From JACNJF01 sp050288105 (GTDB taxonomy: Bacteria > Pseudomonadota > Gammaproteobacteria > GCA-001735895), in contig JBNKDE010000018.1 of the NCBI GenBank assembly GCA_050288105.1, forward strand, positions 1 to 64,000: 64,000 bases of DNA, read 5' to 3'. The notes beneath the pieces are model-generated. The model was not told where the DNA came from. It did no database searches and was given only the letters and a program-made list of their open reading frames with translations. This document shows positions 26,664-35,203 of this stretch, in pieces. Every line of letters begins with the position of its first letter. Within the stretch, counting starts at the first letter, position 1. The position numbers were made by a program, and so were the translations under genes.

Positions 26664-27122
26664 TTAATTTGCGTTGAGCATATTCTTGATTTGCTGACTG
26701 ACTTGGCCCATATCGGCGCGACCAGTCAGTTTGGGCTTTAAGATTCCCATGACCTGTCCCATCTGTTTCATTTCAGTTGCTCCGGTTTGAGCAATAGCGT
26801 CAGCAATCATTTGAGTGACTTCAGCTTCCGATAACGCGGCAGGTAGATATTGCTGGATGAGCTCAAGCTCAGACTGTTCAATAGCAATCAGGTCATCGCG
26901 GCCTGCTTTCTCAAACTGGCTGATTGATTCACGGCGTTGCTTGACCATTTTATCCAGCACCGCGGTGACGCGGGCATCATCCAGTTCGATGCGCTCGTCC
27001 ACTTCAATCTGTTTGATGGCTGACAGCATCAATCTAATAACAGCCAGACGTGACTTATCGCCACTTTTCATGCTGGCTTTCATGTCAGATTGGAGTTGTT
27101 GCTTGAGTGCGCAGTCGGTCAT
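26664..27122 (-). CDS. yqeY: GatB/YqeY domain protein
   Basis: 152 residues of the YqeY family, related to the C-terminal tRNA-binding region of GatB; its cell role is not firmly established. The family wording K-S-G-D-K-S-R-L-A-V-I-R near residue 20 and a conserved C-terminal G-x-V-M-G-x-L-K-P-K are present. The ATG at 27122 is preferred to upstream options because it begins the family alignment and lies 10 bp after rpsU. Confidence 0.93.
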   Translation of the reverse strand: MTDCALKQQLQSDMKASMKSGDKSRLAVIRLMLSAIKQIEVDERIELDDARVTAVLDKMVKQRRESISQFEKAGRDDLIAIEQSELELIQQYLPAALSEAEVTQMIADAIAQTGATEMKQMGQVMGILKPKLTGRADMGQVSQQIKNMLNAN

Positions 27123-27132
27123 ACTAGAGCCT

Positions 27133-27348
27133 CTAGTACATGCGTCTTCTGTTACCAACCTCTTTACTCAGACGTTTGAAGTTGCGCTTAACAGCAGCGG
27201 CAGCTTTACGTTTACGAACAGATGTAGGCTTTTCGTAGTTTTGTCTACGACGTGTTTCGGTAAGAACACCAGCTTTTTCACAAGAGCGCTTAAATCTACG
27301 TAGCGCAAAATCAAAAGGCTCGTTGTCCTTTACTTTTACTGAAGGCAT
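27133..27348 (-). CDS. rpsU: 30S ribosomal protein S21
   Basis: 71 residues, standard length, very basic. The motif R-R-F-K-R-S-C-E-K-A-G near residues 17-27 and the C-terminal R-R-R-M-Y are diagnostic. It is divergent from tsaD, as in E. coli, but is followed by yqeY-gltD-hemE rather than dnaG-rpoD. Confidence 0.98.
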   Translation of the reverse strand: MPSVKVKDNEPFDFALRRFKRSCEKAGVLTETRRRQNYEKPTSVRKRKAAAAVKRNFKRLSKEVGNRRRMY

Positions 27349-27379
27349 ATTAAAAATATCCAGGGTTGTTAAATATTAA

Positions 27380-27397
27380 GGTGTAAATCATTACACC
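27380..27397. repeat. Inverted repeat in the rpsU/tsaD divergent region
   Basis: A perfect 7-bp inverted repeat (GGTGTAA / TTACACC) with a 4-bp centre lies 32 bp upstream of the rpsU ATG. It may be an operator or an rpsU leader hairpin. There is no further evidence. Confidence 0.35.
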
Positions 27398-27478
27398 GAC
27401 GTTTCGAGCCGGGCAATTATAAGGAGGCAGCTTGAAATATCAATTGTTGCATCGCGAAAATAGTGAGAAATCAGCGAA

Positions 27479-28498
27479 ATGAAGGTTTTAGGCATAGAAA
27501 GTTCCTGCGATGAGTCGGGAATTGCCATTTTTGACACGATAAACGGTACTCTTGAGGAGCGCCTGTATAGCCAAATTGAGCGTCACAGGGAGTACGGGGG
27601 GGTTGTTCCTGAGCTTGCTTCGCGTGATCACGTAGCCAAGATTGCACCCATGATAGAGGAAATCCTTGATGAAGTGGGCGGGATTCAGAGTATCGACGGG
27701 ATTGCCTATACCCGTGGACCCGGGTTAATGGGGGCTTTGATGGTAGGGGCCTGCGTTGCGCGCGGATTGGGCTGGGCGCTTAATAAGCCGGTTCTGGGGG
27801 TGCACCATATGGAGGGGCATTTACTGGCACCTATGCTGTCAGCCAATAAACCCGGTTTTCCCTTCGTGGCATTACTGGTTTCCGGGGGGCACACGATGCT
27901 GGTCGAGGTGCGCGCAGTGGGGCATTATCGCGTTTTGGGTGAATCACTGGACGATGCGGTGGGTGAAGCCTTTGATAAGACCGCCAAATTACTGGGGCTG
28001 CCTTATCCAGGTGGTCCTGAGCTGGCTGCACTCGCGGCCAGCGTGGAAAGCAGTGAGTTAAAATTCCCGCGTCCGATGGTGGATCGCCCGGGCCTGGACT
28101 TCAGTTTCAGTGGATTGAAAACTTTCGCGCTTAACACCATGCATGAGCTGGCACCATTGTCAGACAGCGACAGAGCGGAAATTGCTTTTGCTTTTGAGCA
28201 GGCGGTGGTGGAAACGCTAAAGATCAAGTGCAAACGCGCCCTCAGGCAAACTGGTTACCGGGATCTGGTGGTGGCCGGGGGGGTAGGTGCTAATCTGAGG
28301 CTGCGAACAGGGCTAGAACTCATGTTGGCTGAGTCAGGCGGACAGGTTTATTTCCCTGAGATGCGATACTGTACTGACAATGGCGCCATGATTGCCTATG
28401 CGGGAGGTTTGAGACTGGCGGCAGGCTTACAGGATGAGGACGTTACGGATGTGTTGCCGCGCTGGTCGCTGGAAGCATTACCAGGCCTGCCTGCATAG
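27479..28498 (+). CDS. tsaD: tRNA N6-adenosine threonylcarbamoyltransferase TsaD
   Basis: Transfers threonylcarbamoyl to A37 of ANN-decoding tRNAs with TsaB and TsaE. The protein has 339 residues of the ASKHA fold; the metal-binding H-H-M-E-G-H motif is near residues 109-114, with S-G-G-H-T near 138 and G-G-V-G-A-N near 268. It faces rpsU across a 130-bp divergent promoter region. Its likely substrates include tRNA-Ile, such as the intron-bearing gene in this window. Confidence 0.97.
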   Translation: MKVLGIESSCDESGIAIFDTINGTLEERLYSQIERHREYGGVVPELASRDHVAKIAPMIEEILDEVGGIQSIDGIAYTRGPGLMGALMVGACVARGLGWALNKPVLGVHHMEGHLLAPMLSANKPGFPFVALLVSGGHTMLVEVRAVGHYRVLGESLDDAVGEAFDKTAKLLGLPYPGGPELAALAASVESSELKFPRPMVDRPGLDFSFSGLKTFALNTMHELAPLSDSDRAEIAFAFEQAVVETLKIKCKRALRQTGYRDLVVAGGVGANLRLRTGLELMLAESGGQVYFPEMRYCTDNGAMIAYAGGLRLAAGLQDEDVTDVLPRWSLEALPGLPA

Positions 28499-28517
28499 CG
28501 AGAGGTACAGGCTGTCG

Positions 28518-29105
28518 CTATTTCTCCTCACCACGCAGCAGGCGCATTATATTCTGTTTGTGCCGCAAGATGAGAATAGTTGAGAGTAATATCAGCAACA
28601 GGCTGATGTTGCCCTGTGTGGTCAAGGAAAAGTAAATCGCGGGCATCAGGGCAAAAGCAATGAGTGCGGCCAATGATGACAGTTTGAATACCTTTGCAAC
28701 AATCAGCCAGATAGCAACCACAATCAGGCCGCAGATCCAGTGGAAAGCCAGAATGAAGCCAATTGCCGTTGCCACGCCCTTGCCACCATTGAAACGGTAA
28801 TAGACTGGGTAGCAGTGACCAATAAACGCACTCAACCCAGTCAGGGCCACCCACAAAGTATCGGTTAGAAAGTACTGTGCTAGCAGCACAGGTACAAAGC
28901 CTTTGAGCAAATCTCCCAGCAGGGTGAGTGCAGCGGCTTTCTTGCCAGCAATGCGCATAACATTGGTAGCGCCCGGGTTGTTCGAGCCTTCGCTGCGAGG
29001 GTCGGGGAATCTCATGATGTGGCTCAGCGTAATGGCGGATGAGAAAGATCCGAGCAAATAAGCTGCGATAACAAAGGCAAGATTTAACAGGAGAAGATTT
29101 TGCAA
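28518..29105 (-). CDS. plsY: Glycerol-3-phosphate acyltransferase PlsY
   Basis: Integral membrane enzyme that acylates glycerol-3-phosphate using acyl-phosphate. The protein has 195 residues with about five to seven transmembrane helices. Family motifs are present: S-x-N-P-G-A-T-N near residues 40-47 and G-H-x-Y-P-V near 92, followed by G-G-K-G-V-A-T near 104. Convergent with tsaD and divergent from bioH. Confidence 0.96.
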   Translation of the reverse strand: MQNLLLLNLAFVIAAYLLGSFSSAITLSHIMRFPDPRSEGSNNPGATNVMRIAGKKAAALTLLGDLLKGFVPVLLAQYFLTDTLWVALTGLSAFIGHCYPVYYRFNGGKGVATAIGFILAFHWICGLIVVAIWLIVAKVFKLSSLAALIAFALMPAIYFSLTTQGNISLLLILLSTILILRHKQNIMRLLRGEEK

Positions 29106-29188
29106 GATTACGATGGCACGCTTGATAAAGTGGGCGAAACTTTATCAGGATATTCAAAAGCTGAACAGAATTTTAGGGTTTTCATTTG

Positions 29189-29977
29189 ATGTCTGAGTCT
29201 TTAAATATTTGCAAAGCAGGGCAGGGTACTCGGCTGGTCTTGCTGCATGGCTGGGGCATGAATAGCGCCATCTTCAAGCCGTTGCTGGATTGTTTAACTC
29301 TGGATTTCGAGACATGGTGTGTCGATTTGCCCGGGCATGGGCGCTCTGGGTTGGTTGATCTGGACTTTGATCGGCAGGTTGATGTGCTGGCGGAGAGTCT
29401 GCCCGATGCCATTCTGTTAGGGTGGTCTATGGGGGGCTTGTACGCAACTGAGCTGGCGCATCGCTATCCGGAAAGATTTAGTCATTTATTACTGGTGGCG
29501 TCCAATCCGCGCTTTGTGCAGCAGCAGGATTGGCCTGCCGCCGTACCGCGCCAGGTGTTTGATGAGTTTGCAACTTCGTTATCAGGAGACTGGAAGTCAA
29601 CAATAAAACGCTTTGTAGGCTTGCAGCTGCATGGGGCAGATCAGGCGCGTCAGCTGATTCGACAGGTGACCAGTTTGCTGTACGAAGGTGGCGAGCCTCG
29701 TCCTGAAGCGCTTGGCAAGGGACTGGATCTTTTGCTAACTCACGATGCGCGTGAACCCCTGAGCCATTTGCAGCAGCCGGTCATGCTGGTACTGGGCAGG
29801 CGAGATACGCTGGTTCCTATAAGCTTGTTAGAACAAATACATCGGGTTAATTCGGCGATTCGTGTAGAATGCTTCCCCCATTCGGCGCATGTGCCGTTTG
29901 TTTCTCATCCACAGCAATTTGCAGATTTATTACGTGAATTTACTCAATCCTCCTCGACTGGACAAAATAGCCGTTAA
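29189..29977 (+). CDS. bioH: Pimeloyl-ACP methyl ester carboxylesterase BioH
   Basis: Removes the methyl ester from pimeloyl-ACP to close the BioC-BioH pimelate pathway of biotin synthesis. The protein is 262 residues of alpha/beta-hydrolase fold from ATG at 29189. The nucleophile elbow G-W-S-M-G is near residues 79-83, the catalytic Asp in G-R-R-D near 207 and the His in S-A-H-V-P near 235. It overlaps bioC by 44 bp in another frame. Confidence 0.93.
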   Translation: MSESLNICKAGQGTRLVLLHGWGMNSAIFKPLLDCLTLDFETWCVDLPGHGRSGLVDLDFDRQVDVLAESLPDAILLGWSMGGLYATELAHRYPERFSHLLLVASNPRFVQQQDWPAAVPRQVFDEFATSLSGDWKSTIKRFVGLQLHGADQARQLIRQVTSLLYEGGEPRPEALGKGLDLLLTHDAREPLSHLQQPVMLVLGRRDTLVPISLLEQIHRVNSAIRVECFPHSAHVPFVSHPQQFADLLREFTQSSSTGQNSR

Positions 29978-30740
29978 GAAATCGTTTAATCGGGGTGCTG
30001 CTGATTACGATAAATGTGCGGTTTTGCAGGCAGAGGTGCTCAGGCGCTTACTTGAAAGACTCGACTATATCAAGATACAGCCAGAATGGGTGCTCGATCT
30101 TGGCTGTGGTACCGGGCAGGCGATAAAGCCGCTGAAGCAAAAGTATCGCCATGCGCGCGTGATGGCCTTAGATATGGCTGATGCTATGCTAGCCCGGGCG
30201 CGCAAAAACTTTGGCCTGTTTGATCGAAAATACCTGTTGAATGCAGACATGGAAGTGTTACCTTTCAGGGCTGAGTGCGTTGATCTATTGTTCTCAAGCC
30301 TGGCATTGCAATGGAGTAACGATCTGCATGCCACCTTTCGTGAGATGAAGCGGGTGGGCCGTCCGGGAGGGGGTGTTCTGTTTACCACGCTGGGTGCGAA
30401 TACATTAAAAGAATTACGTCAAAGTTGGGCAAGCATCGACCCTAAGCCGCGTGTGCATCAATTCATGGATATGCATGACGTGGGCGATGCAATGCTGGCT
30501 GCAGGCTTGTCACAACCCGTGGTTGATATGGAAGAGATCACCCTCGAATACGATAACTTTCCCGATCTGGTGCGTGACTTGAAAGGTATCGGTGCAACCA
30601 ATGCCGATCGAAACCGTTCTCGTGGCCTGATGACCCCGGCCAAGCTAAAGCGACTGCAGCAGGCTTATCAACAGCATGCATTTCACAATGGGCGCTATCA
30701 GGCTACTTATGAAGTAGTGTACGGACACGCCTGGTTCTAA
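29934..30740 (+). CDS. bioC: Malonyl-ACP O-methyltransferase BioC
   Basis: SAM-dependent methylation of malonyl-ACP, the first step of pimelate synthesis. The product is 268 residues from a GTG at 29934. The BioC N-terminal motif (K-K-S-F-N-R-G-A-A-D-Y-D) is followed by the SAM-binding D-L-G-C-G-T-G near residue 54. The GTG lies 44 bp inside bioH. An upstream ATG at 29889 would add 15 unconserved residues. No other bio gene is in the window. Confidence 0.92.
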   Translation: MNLLNPPRLDKIAVKKSFNRGAADYDKCAVLQAEVLRRLLERLDYIKIQPEWVLDLGCGTGQAIKPLKQKYRHARVMALDMADAMLARARKNFGLFDRKYLLNADMEVLPFRAECVDLLFSSLALQWSNDLHATFREMKRVGRPGGGVLFTTLGANTLKELRQSWASIDPKPRVHQFMDMHDVGDAMLAAGLSQPVVDMEEITLEYDNFPDLVRDLKGIGATNADRNRSRGLMTPAKLKRLQQAYQQHAFHNGRYQATYEVVYGHAWF

Positions 30741-31138
30741 GCTTCGTCAGTCTTTTACTCGCGCTTAAGCGCCATGCTTTTTCTATATCCTATGCAGGAT
30801 ATTTGTCGGTTTCAGCCCTCGCGAAAGTTGCCTTTGTCTACCTGTTCTAGATACGGTTTTGCCTGGCTCTAAATTTATTTCATTAAATTAAAACCATATA
30901 ATCTTTAGGTGATTAGGCTCAGATGTGTGGTTAAAACTAGAAAAAATAGATTAAAAATTAAAAACCACTTTAAATTTGGGTACATTTTTTTATTTTAGGG
31001 TCAGGATGGCCTTTAGGCGGGGCTATTTTTAACTTGATATAAATTAGAGTCGTCATTAGACTCATGACATTTTCAAGGATGTTAATTTGAAATTAATTTC
31101 AGGAACATACGAATTGTTTCCTCACAGGGTGCTGTTTT
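30741..31138. other. Intergenic region between bioC and the DUF2244/cox unit
   Basis: 398 bp, AT-rich in its second half, with no gene. A GCGC-TTAA-GCGC palindrome near 30760 followed by a short T run may be a weak bioC terminator. A perfect 14-bp palindrome TGAAATTAATTTCA at 31088-31101, 38 bp before the next ATG, could be a regulator site for the cox cluster. A TATAAA-like -10 lies near 31038. These are positional guesses. Confidence 0.4.
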
Positions 31139-31633
31139 ATGATTCTTGAAAGCACAGATGTTGATGAGCATCGCTGTGATTTTCTGATAAGACCCAACAG
31201 ATCTATGACTGCAAAAGGAATGTCTCTTTTTGTGTTTATGGTTGGAGTGGGCGTTTTTCTGGTAGCGATAAGATTTGTGCTACTGGGAGCATGGGTGATA
31301 TTACCGTTCGCGGTATTAGAAGTTGGTGTGCTGGCAGCTGGATTCTGGCTGTATGAGCGAGCCAGCCGCTACCGCGAAACTGTTCAAGTATCCCGCAACA
31401 GTTTTTTGATTACACAGGAGAGTGTAAATGCTTGCCATACCTGGAGGTTTAATCCTCATTGGGTTCAGGTGACTTTGAAGCTGGATCCTGATAATTGGTA
31501 TCCAAGCAAATTATTAATCAAATCGCATGGTGAGCAGGTAGAGATAGGTGCCTGTTTAACAGATCAGGAAAGGGAAGAGCTATCCACTGCTATTAAACAA
31601 TCGATGCCGCTGATTCTAAAAGAAGCGGTATAA
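31139..31633 (+). CDS. DUF2244 integral membrane protein
   Basis: 164 residues with two transmembrane helices (about 30-50 and 53-73) and a C-terminal cytoplasmic domain with the W-V-Q-V-x-L stretch typical of DUF2244. The function is unknown. Genes of this family often sit beside cytochrome c oxidase operons in proteobacteria, as here, 40 bp upstream of coxB, which suggests a link to oxidase assembly or membrane state. Confidence 0.85.
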   Translation: MILESTDVDEHRCDFLIRPNRSMTAKGMSLFVFMVGVGVFLVAIRFVLLGAWVILPFAVLEVGVLAAGFWLYERASRYRETVQVSRNSFLITQESVNACHTWRFNPHWVQVTLKLDPDNWYPSKLLIKSHGEQVEIGACLTDQEREELSTAIKQSMPLILKEAV

Positions 31634-31673
31634 CTAAATTATAAATTAACGATACAATCGGGGGATTATGTAG

Positions 31674-32798
31674 ATGATTCAGCTTGGAAATATCTTCAAC
31701 AGAAGATGGTTGCTGACTGTAGCATTGTTTTTTTCTTTACCAGCAAGTGCCGCGCGGGAATATAACCTGCCTGTTCCGGGTTCAACAATCACTCGTGAAA
31801 TCTACAATTTACATTCTTTAACAGCGACCGTGGCAACGGTAATCATGATCATTGTCACCGGTATCATTCTTTATACACTGATTAAATTTCGCAAATCTAC
31901 GGGTTATGAGCCTGACCAGGAGTTCAATAATACCTGGTTTGGCCGCTGGTCATGGGTACTGGTACCTGCCATTGTACTGGGTATCGACTTCAGTATCGCT
32001 GGGCCTGCTGCTAAAACCCTGGGCAATATCGAAACCTATGAGGATGCTGATGTGACCCTCAAGGTGACCGGGTCTCAGTGGAAATGGACCTACGAGTACC
32101 TGGATGACGATATCAAGATTGTCAGTAACCTGAATAAAGATCTGACCGCTCAGGATGAGCTTTACCTGAGAGATGTTGATAACCCCATCGTCCTGCCTAC
32201 CAATAAGCGTATTCGTTTCCTGCATACAGCGACTGATGTGCTGCATGCCTGGTGGGTGCCCGCAATTGCCTATAAGAAAGATGCCATTCCCGGGTACATC
32301 AACGAAACCTGGACCTTTATTGATAAGGAAGGGACTTATCGAGGTCAGTGTGCTGAAAACTGTGGCACGGGCCATGCGTTTATGCCTATCGTGGTGCAGG
32401 CGGTGAGCCCAGATAAATTTGATGAATGGAGGAATGGTCAAAAAGTCGCAATGGCGGCGGCTGCTGCAGAGGCTTCGGCAGATAAAACCTGGTCCAAAGA
32501 TGAGTTGTACCAGCGTGGTGAAAAGCTTTATATCACCAACTGTAGTGCCTGTCATATGCCTACTGGTACCGGTATCCCGAATGTATTCCCGGCCTTAAAA
32601 GGCAGTCCTGTTGCTACTGGCGAAGTTGCAAAACATATCCAGACGGTTGTTAAAGGTGTCGCAGGTACTGCAATGGCAGCCTGGGGTGCGCAATTAAACG
32701 ATCTCGAGATAGCATCGATCATTACCTTTGAGCGCAACGCCTGGGGTAATGACACTGGTGATGCTGTACAACCCGCTGATGTTAAAGCAGCTCGATAA
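31674..32798 (+). CDS. coxB: Cytochrome c oxidase subunit II with fused cytochrome c domain
   Basis: Carries the CuA centre that receives electrons from cytochrome c. The protein has 374 residues: a signal peptide to about residue 27, two transmembrane helices (about 45-70 and 85-105), and the CuA domain with ligands in H-A-W-W near 191 and C-A-E-N-C-G-T-G-H-A-F-M near 226-237. A C-terminal class I cytochrome c domain has C-S-A-C-H near 290. It is the first structural gene of the aa3 oxidase operon. Confidence 0.97.
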   Translation: MIQLGNIFNRRWLLTVALFFSLPASAAREYNLPVPGSTITREIYNLHSLTATVATVIMIIVTGIILYTLIKFRKSTGYEPDQEFNNTWFGRWSWVLVPAIVLGIDFSIAGPAAKTLGNIETYEDADVTLKVTGSQWKWTYEYLDDDIKIVSNLNKDLTAQDELYLRDVDNPIVLPTNKRIRFLHTATDVLHAWWVPAIAYKKDAIPGYINETWTFIDKEGTYRGQCAENCGTGHAFMPIVVQAVSPDKFDEWRNGQKVAMAAAAAEASADKTWSKDELYQRGEKLYITNCSACHMPTGTGIPNVFPALKGSPVATGEVAKHIQTVVKGVAGTAMAAWGAQLNDLEIASIITFERNAWGNDTGDAVQPADVKAAR

Positions 32799-32819
32799 TT
32801 TTAGATACTTGGAGAATAA

Positions 32820-34427
32820 ATGATGAGTGAAGCAACTACACATGATGATCATCATCACGATCACAAGCCGTCAGGCATAGGTAGATGGCTGTTCAGTACC
32901 AATCATAAAGATATCGGTACGATGTATCTGGTATTCGCCCTGGTTATGCTGTTTCTGGGTGGTGCGAGCGCAATGGTGCTACGTATGGAACTGTTTGTTC
33001 CCGGTATCCAGATTGTTGATCCTGATACCTATAATAATCTTTTAACTAACCATGCGCTGATTATGGTGTTTGGTATGGTTATGCCTGCCGGTGTTGGCAT
33101 GGCGAACTGGATGATTCCCATGATGATAGGTGCGCCGGATATGGCGCTGCCCCGGTTGAATAATCTGAGTTTCTGGTTACTGCCGATGGCGGGTACCATG
33201 CTGATCCTCTCCATGGTGGTCTCATTCATACCTGGTACAGGTACCCCGGTTAATACCGGTTGGACACTCTATCCGCCGTTATCCGTACAGGCGGGTATGG
33301 GTATGGACTTCCTGATATTCACGGTTCATTTACTGGGTATTTCTTCCATCCTGGGTGCGATTAATATCGTCACTACCATTGTTAATATGCGTGCACCTGG
33401 TATGACCTGGTTCAAGCTGCCACTGTTCGTGTGGGCCTGGTTATTTACTGGCCTGTTATTAATCATGATCATGCCTGTGCTTGCGGGTGGTGTGACCATG
33501 CTGCTATTCGATCGTCATTTCGGCACCTCATTTTTTGATGCGGCGGGTGGTGGCGATCCCGTGCTGTTCCAGCATCTGTTCTGGTTTTTTGGTCATCCGG
33601 AAGTGTATGTATTACTGTTACCTTCAATCGGTGTGTTGGGCCTGATTATCCCCACTTTTTCACGCAAGCCTTTGTTTGCCTATAAACCTCTGGTCTGGTT
33701 TATGGCGGGTTTGACTGCTCTGGGTATGGTGGTATGGGCGCATCACCAGTACACAGTAGGTATGTCACTGGGCGCTACAACCTATTTTATGATTGGCACC
33801 ATCCTGATTTCGATTCCCGTTGGTATGATGCTGATGAGTTTTATCTTTACCATGTGGCGAGGTGCGTTGACTTTTGAAACGCCCATGTTGTTCAGTATTG
33901 CGATTATCCTGATGTTTTCATTTGCAGGGGTAACCGGTGTCATGCTGGCGGTAGTACCGGCAGATTTGCAATACCATGACACCATGTTTGTGGTCGCGCA
34001 CTTTCACTATGCGTTGATACCGGGTTCTGTGTTTGGTCTGTATGCGGCGGTGTTCTACTGGCTGCCAAAATGGACAGGTCATATGTACGATGAAAAGCTG
34101 GGACAGATCTTCTTCTGGTGGACCACTTTGTCATTCAACCTGACGTTCTTCCCGCAGCATTTTTCAGGACTGGCTGGTATGCCGCGTCGTATCATCGATT
34201 ACAGCCCGCAATTTGCCGACTTCAACTTCCTGTCTAGTGTGGGCGGCATGCTGTTTGGTCTGTCACACCTGCTGTTCCTGTATATCATTATCAAGACAGT
34301 TAAAGGTGGAGAGAAAGCGGCGGATAACCCCTGGGAAGGGTCACAGATTGGCACAACGGGTCTGGAATGGACATTACCATCACCGCCGCCATTTCATAGT
34401 TTTACGACTCCTCCAGCGATTAAATAG
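32820..34427 (+). CDS. coxA: Cytochrome c oxidase subunit I (aa3 type)
   Basis: Catalytic subunit with heme a, heme a3 and CuB. The protein has 535 residues and 12 transmembrane helices. Ligands are visible: His in T-N-H-A-L-I-M near residue 75, H-P-E-V-Y near 258-262 (A-type with the cross-linked Tyr), H-H-Q-Y near 307 and H-F-H-Y near 391. A His-rich N-terminus (residues 8-15) precedes the membrane region. Two adjacent ATG codons (32820 and 32823) follow GGAGAA. Confidence 0.98.
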   Translation: MMSEATTHDDHHHDHKPSGIGRWLFSTNHKDIGTMYLVFALVMLFLGGASAMVLRMELFVPGIQIVDPDTYNNLLTNHALIMVFGMVMPAGVGMANWMIPMMIGAPDMALPRLNNLSFWLLPMAGTMLILSMVVSFIPGTGTPVNTGWTLYPPLSVQAGMGMDFLIFTVHLLGISSILGAINIVTTIVNMRAPGMTWFKLPLFVWAWLFTGLLLIMIMPVLAGGVTMLLFDRHFGTSFFDAAGGGDPVLFQHLFWFFGHPEVYVLLLPSIGVLGLIIPTFSRKPLFAYKPLVWFMAGLTALGMVVWAHHQYTVGMSLGATTYFMIGTILISIPVGMMLMSFIFTMWRGALTFETPMLFSIAIILMFSFAGVTGVMLAVVPADLQYHDTMFVVAHFHYALIPGSVFGLYAAVFYWLPKWTGHMYDEKLGQIFFWWTTLSFNLTFFPQHFSGLAGMPRRIIDYSPQFADFNFLSSVGGMLFGLSHLLFLYIIIKTVKGGEKAADNPWEGSQIGTTGLEWTLPSPPPFHSFTTPPAIK

Positions 34428-34485
34428 TCATCAGGGTGCTGCGTTCATGGCTTGATCGCAGCACCAGAATTTGAAGGTGATAGCT

Positions 34486-34626
34486 ATGGCGAAAAATCAA
34501 ATGACATATGAAGAAAAACGACAGCGGAGAAATAACCTGATTGTTGCCGGCCTGTTAGCTGCGATTGCATTGACCGGCCTGCTGGTGCCTTTGTTCTATT
34601 ACACCGGTTTAGTTGTTCCTAAATGA
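34486..34626 (+). CDS. Small single-span membrane protein of the cox operon (46 aa)
   Basis: This 46-codon gene starts at ATG with an AAGGTGA ribosome binding site 6 nt upstream and ends in a TGA overlapping the ctaG start (ATGA). The N-terminus is charged (E-E-K-R-Q-R-R), followed by one transmembrane helix (about residues 18-41). A small protein at this position, between coxA and ctaG, is common in proteobacterial cox operons and is annotated there as a cytochrome oxidase small assembly protein. Spacing and overlap strongly support translation. Confidence 0.85.
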   Translation: MAKNQMTYEEKRQRRNNLIVAGLLAAIALTGLLVPLFYYTGLVVPK

Positions 34627-35159
34627 AACAGGACCAACAACGCAAAGGTAAGAGAATCTCCTGGGTCCTGGGCGGTTTTGGTGTGGGCATGTTTGCTTTT
34701 GGATTTGCTCTGGTCCCTTTGTATAACCTGCTCTGCTCGGTTTCCGGTATTAATGGCATAGCTACAGCAGCTAATCAGGCAGAAGTCGTGATGACGCAGG
34801 TTGATAGTACCCGCCTGGTAACCGTTGAGTTTGATTCAACTCTGAATGACGGCTTGCCCTGGAAGATTGAACGACCTGTTAGAAAATTAAAAGTGCATCC
34901 TGGTGAGATGCACAATATCAGTTACCGGGCTACGAACCTGTCTGATCACACCATTAAGGTGCAGGCAATTCCAGGTATTACTCCCTGGCAGGCGACTGAG
35001 TTTTTTAACAAGATCCAGTGTTTCTGCTTTGATACACAAACACTGGGGCCAGGTGAAACCCAGGATATGAATTTGCAATTTGTTGTTAATAAAGCGTTGC
35101 CTGAACAGTATAAAACGATCACCTTGTCTTATACATTTATGAATACTGATCGTTCATGA
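34623..35159 (+). CDS. ctaG: Cytochrome c oxidase assembly protein CtaG (Cox11)
   Basis: Membrane-anchored periplasmic copper chaperone that helps insert CuB into subunit I. The protein has 178 residues: one transmembrane helix (about 13-35) and a periplasmic immunoglobulin-like domain with the copper motif C-F-C-F near residues 136-139. Translationally coupled to the small upstream gene by an ATGA overlap. Confidence 0.96.
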   Translation: MKQDQQRKGKRISWVLGGFGVGMFAFGFALVPLYNLLCSVSGINGIATAANQAEVVMTQVDSTRLVTVEFDSTLNDGLPWKIERPVRKLKVHPGEMHNISYRATNLSDHTIKVQAIPGITPWQATEFFNKIQCFCFDTQTLGPGETQDMNLQFVVNKALPEQYKTITLSYTFMNTDRS

Positions 35160-35203
35160 TTTTAATAAATACATATAAAGTACTACCATACTAGAGGAAA
35201 GAT

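Noticed and set aside
28528..29157. 209-codon minus-strand frame overlapping plsY
   Set aside because: It is the shadow of plsY; the plsY frame has the acyltransferase motifs and membrane helices, this one does not.
30741..31138. Small ORF or RNA gene before the DUF2244 gene
   Set aside because: No open frame with a ribosome binding site and no recognisable RNA fold was found; only short palindromes.
31950..32555. 201-codon minus-strand frame inside coxB
   Set aside because: Antisense shadow of a well-supported oxidase subunit gene; composition is not protein-like.
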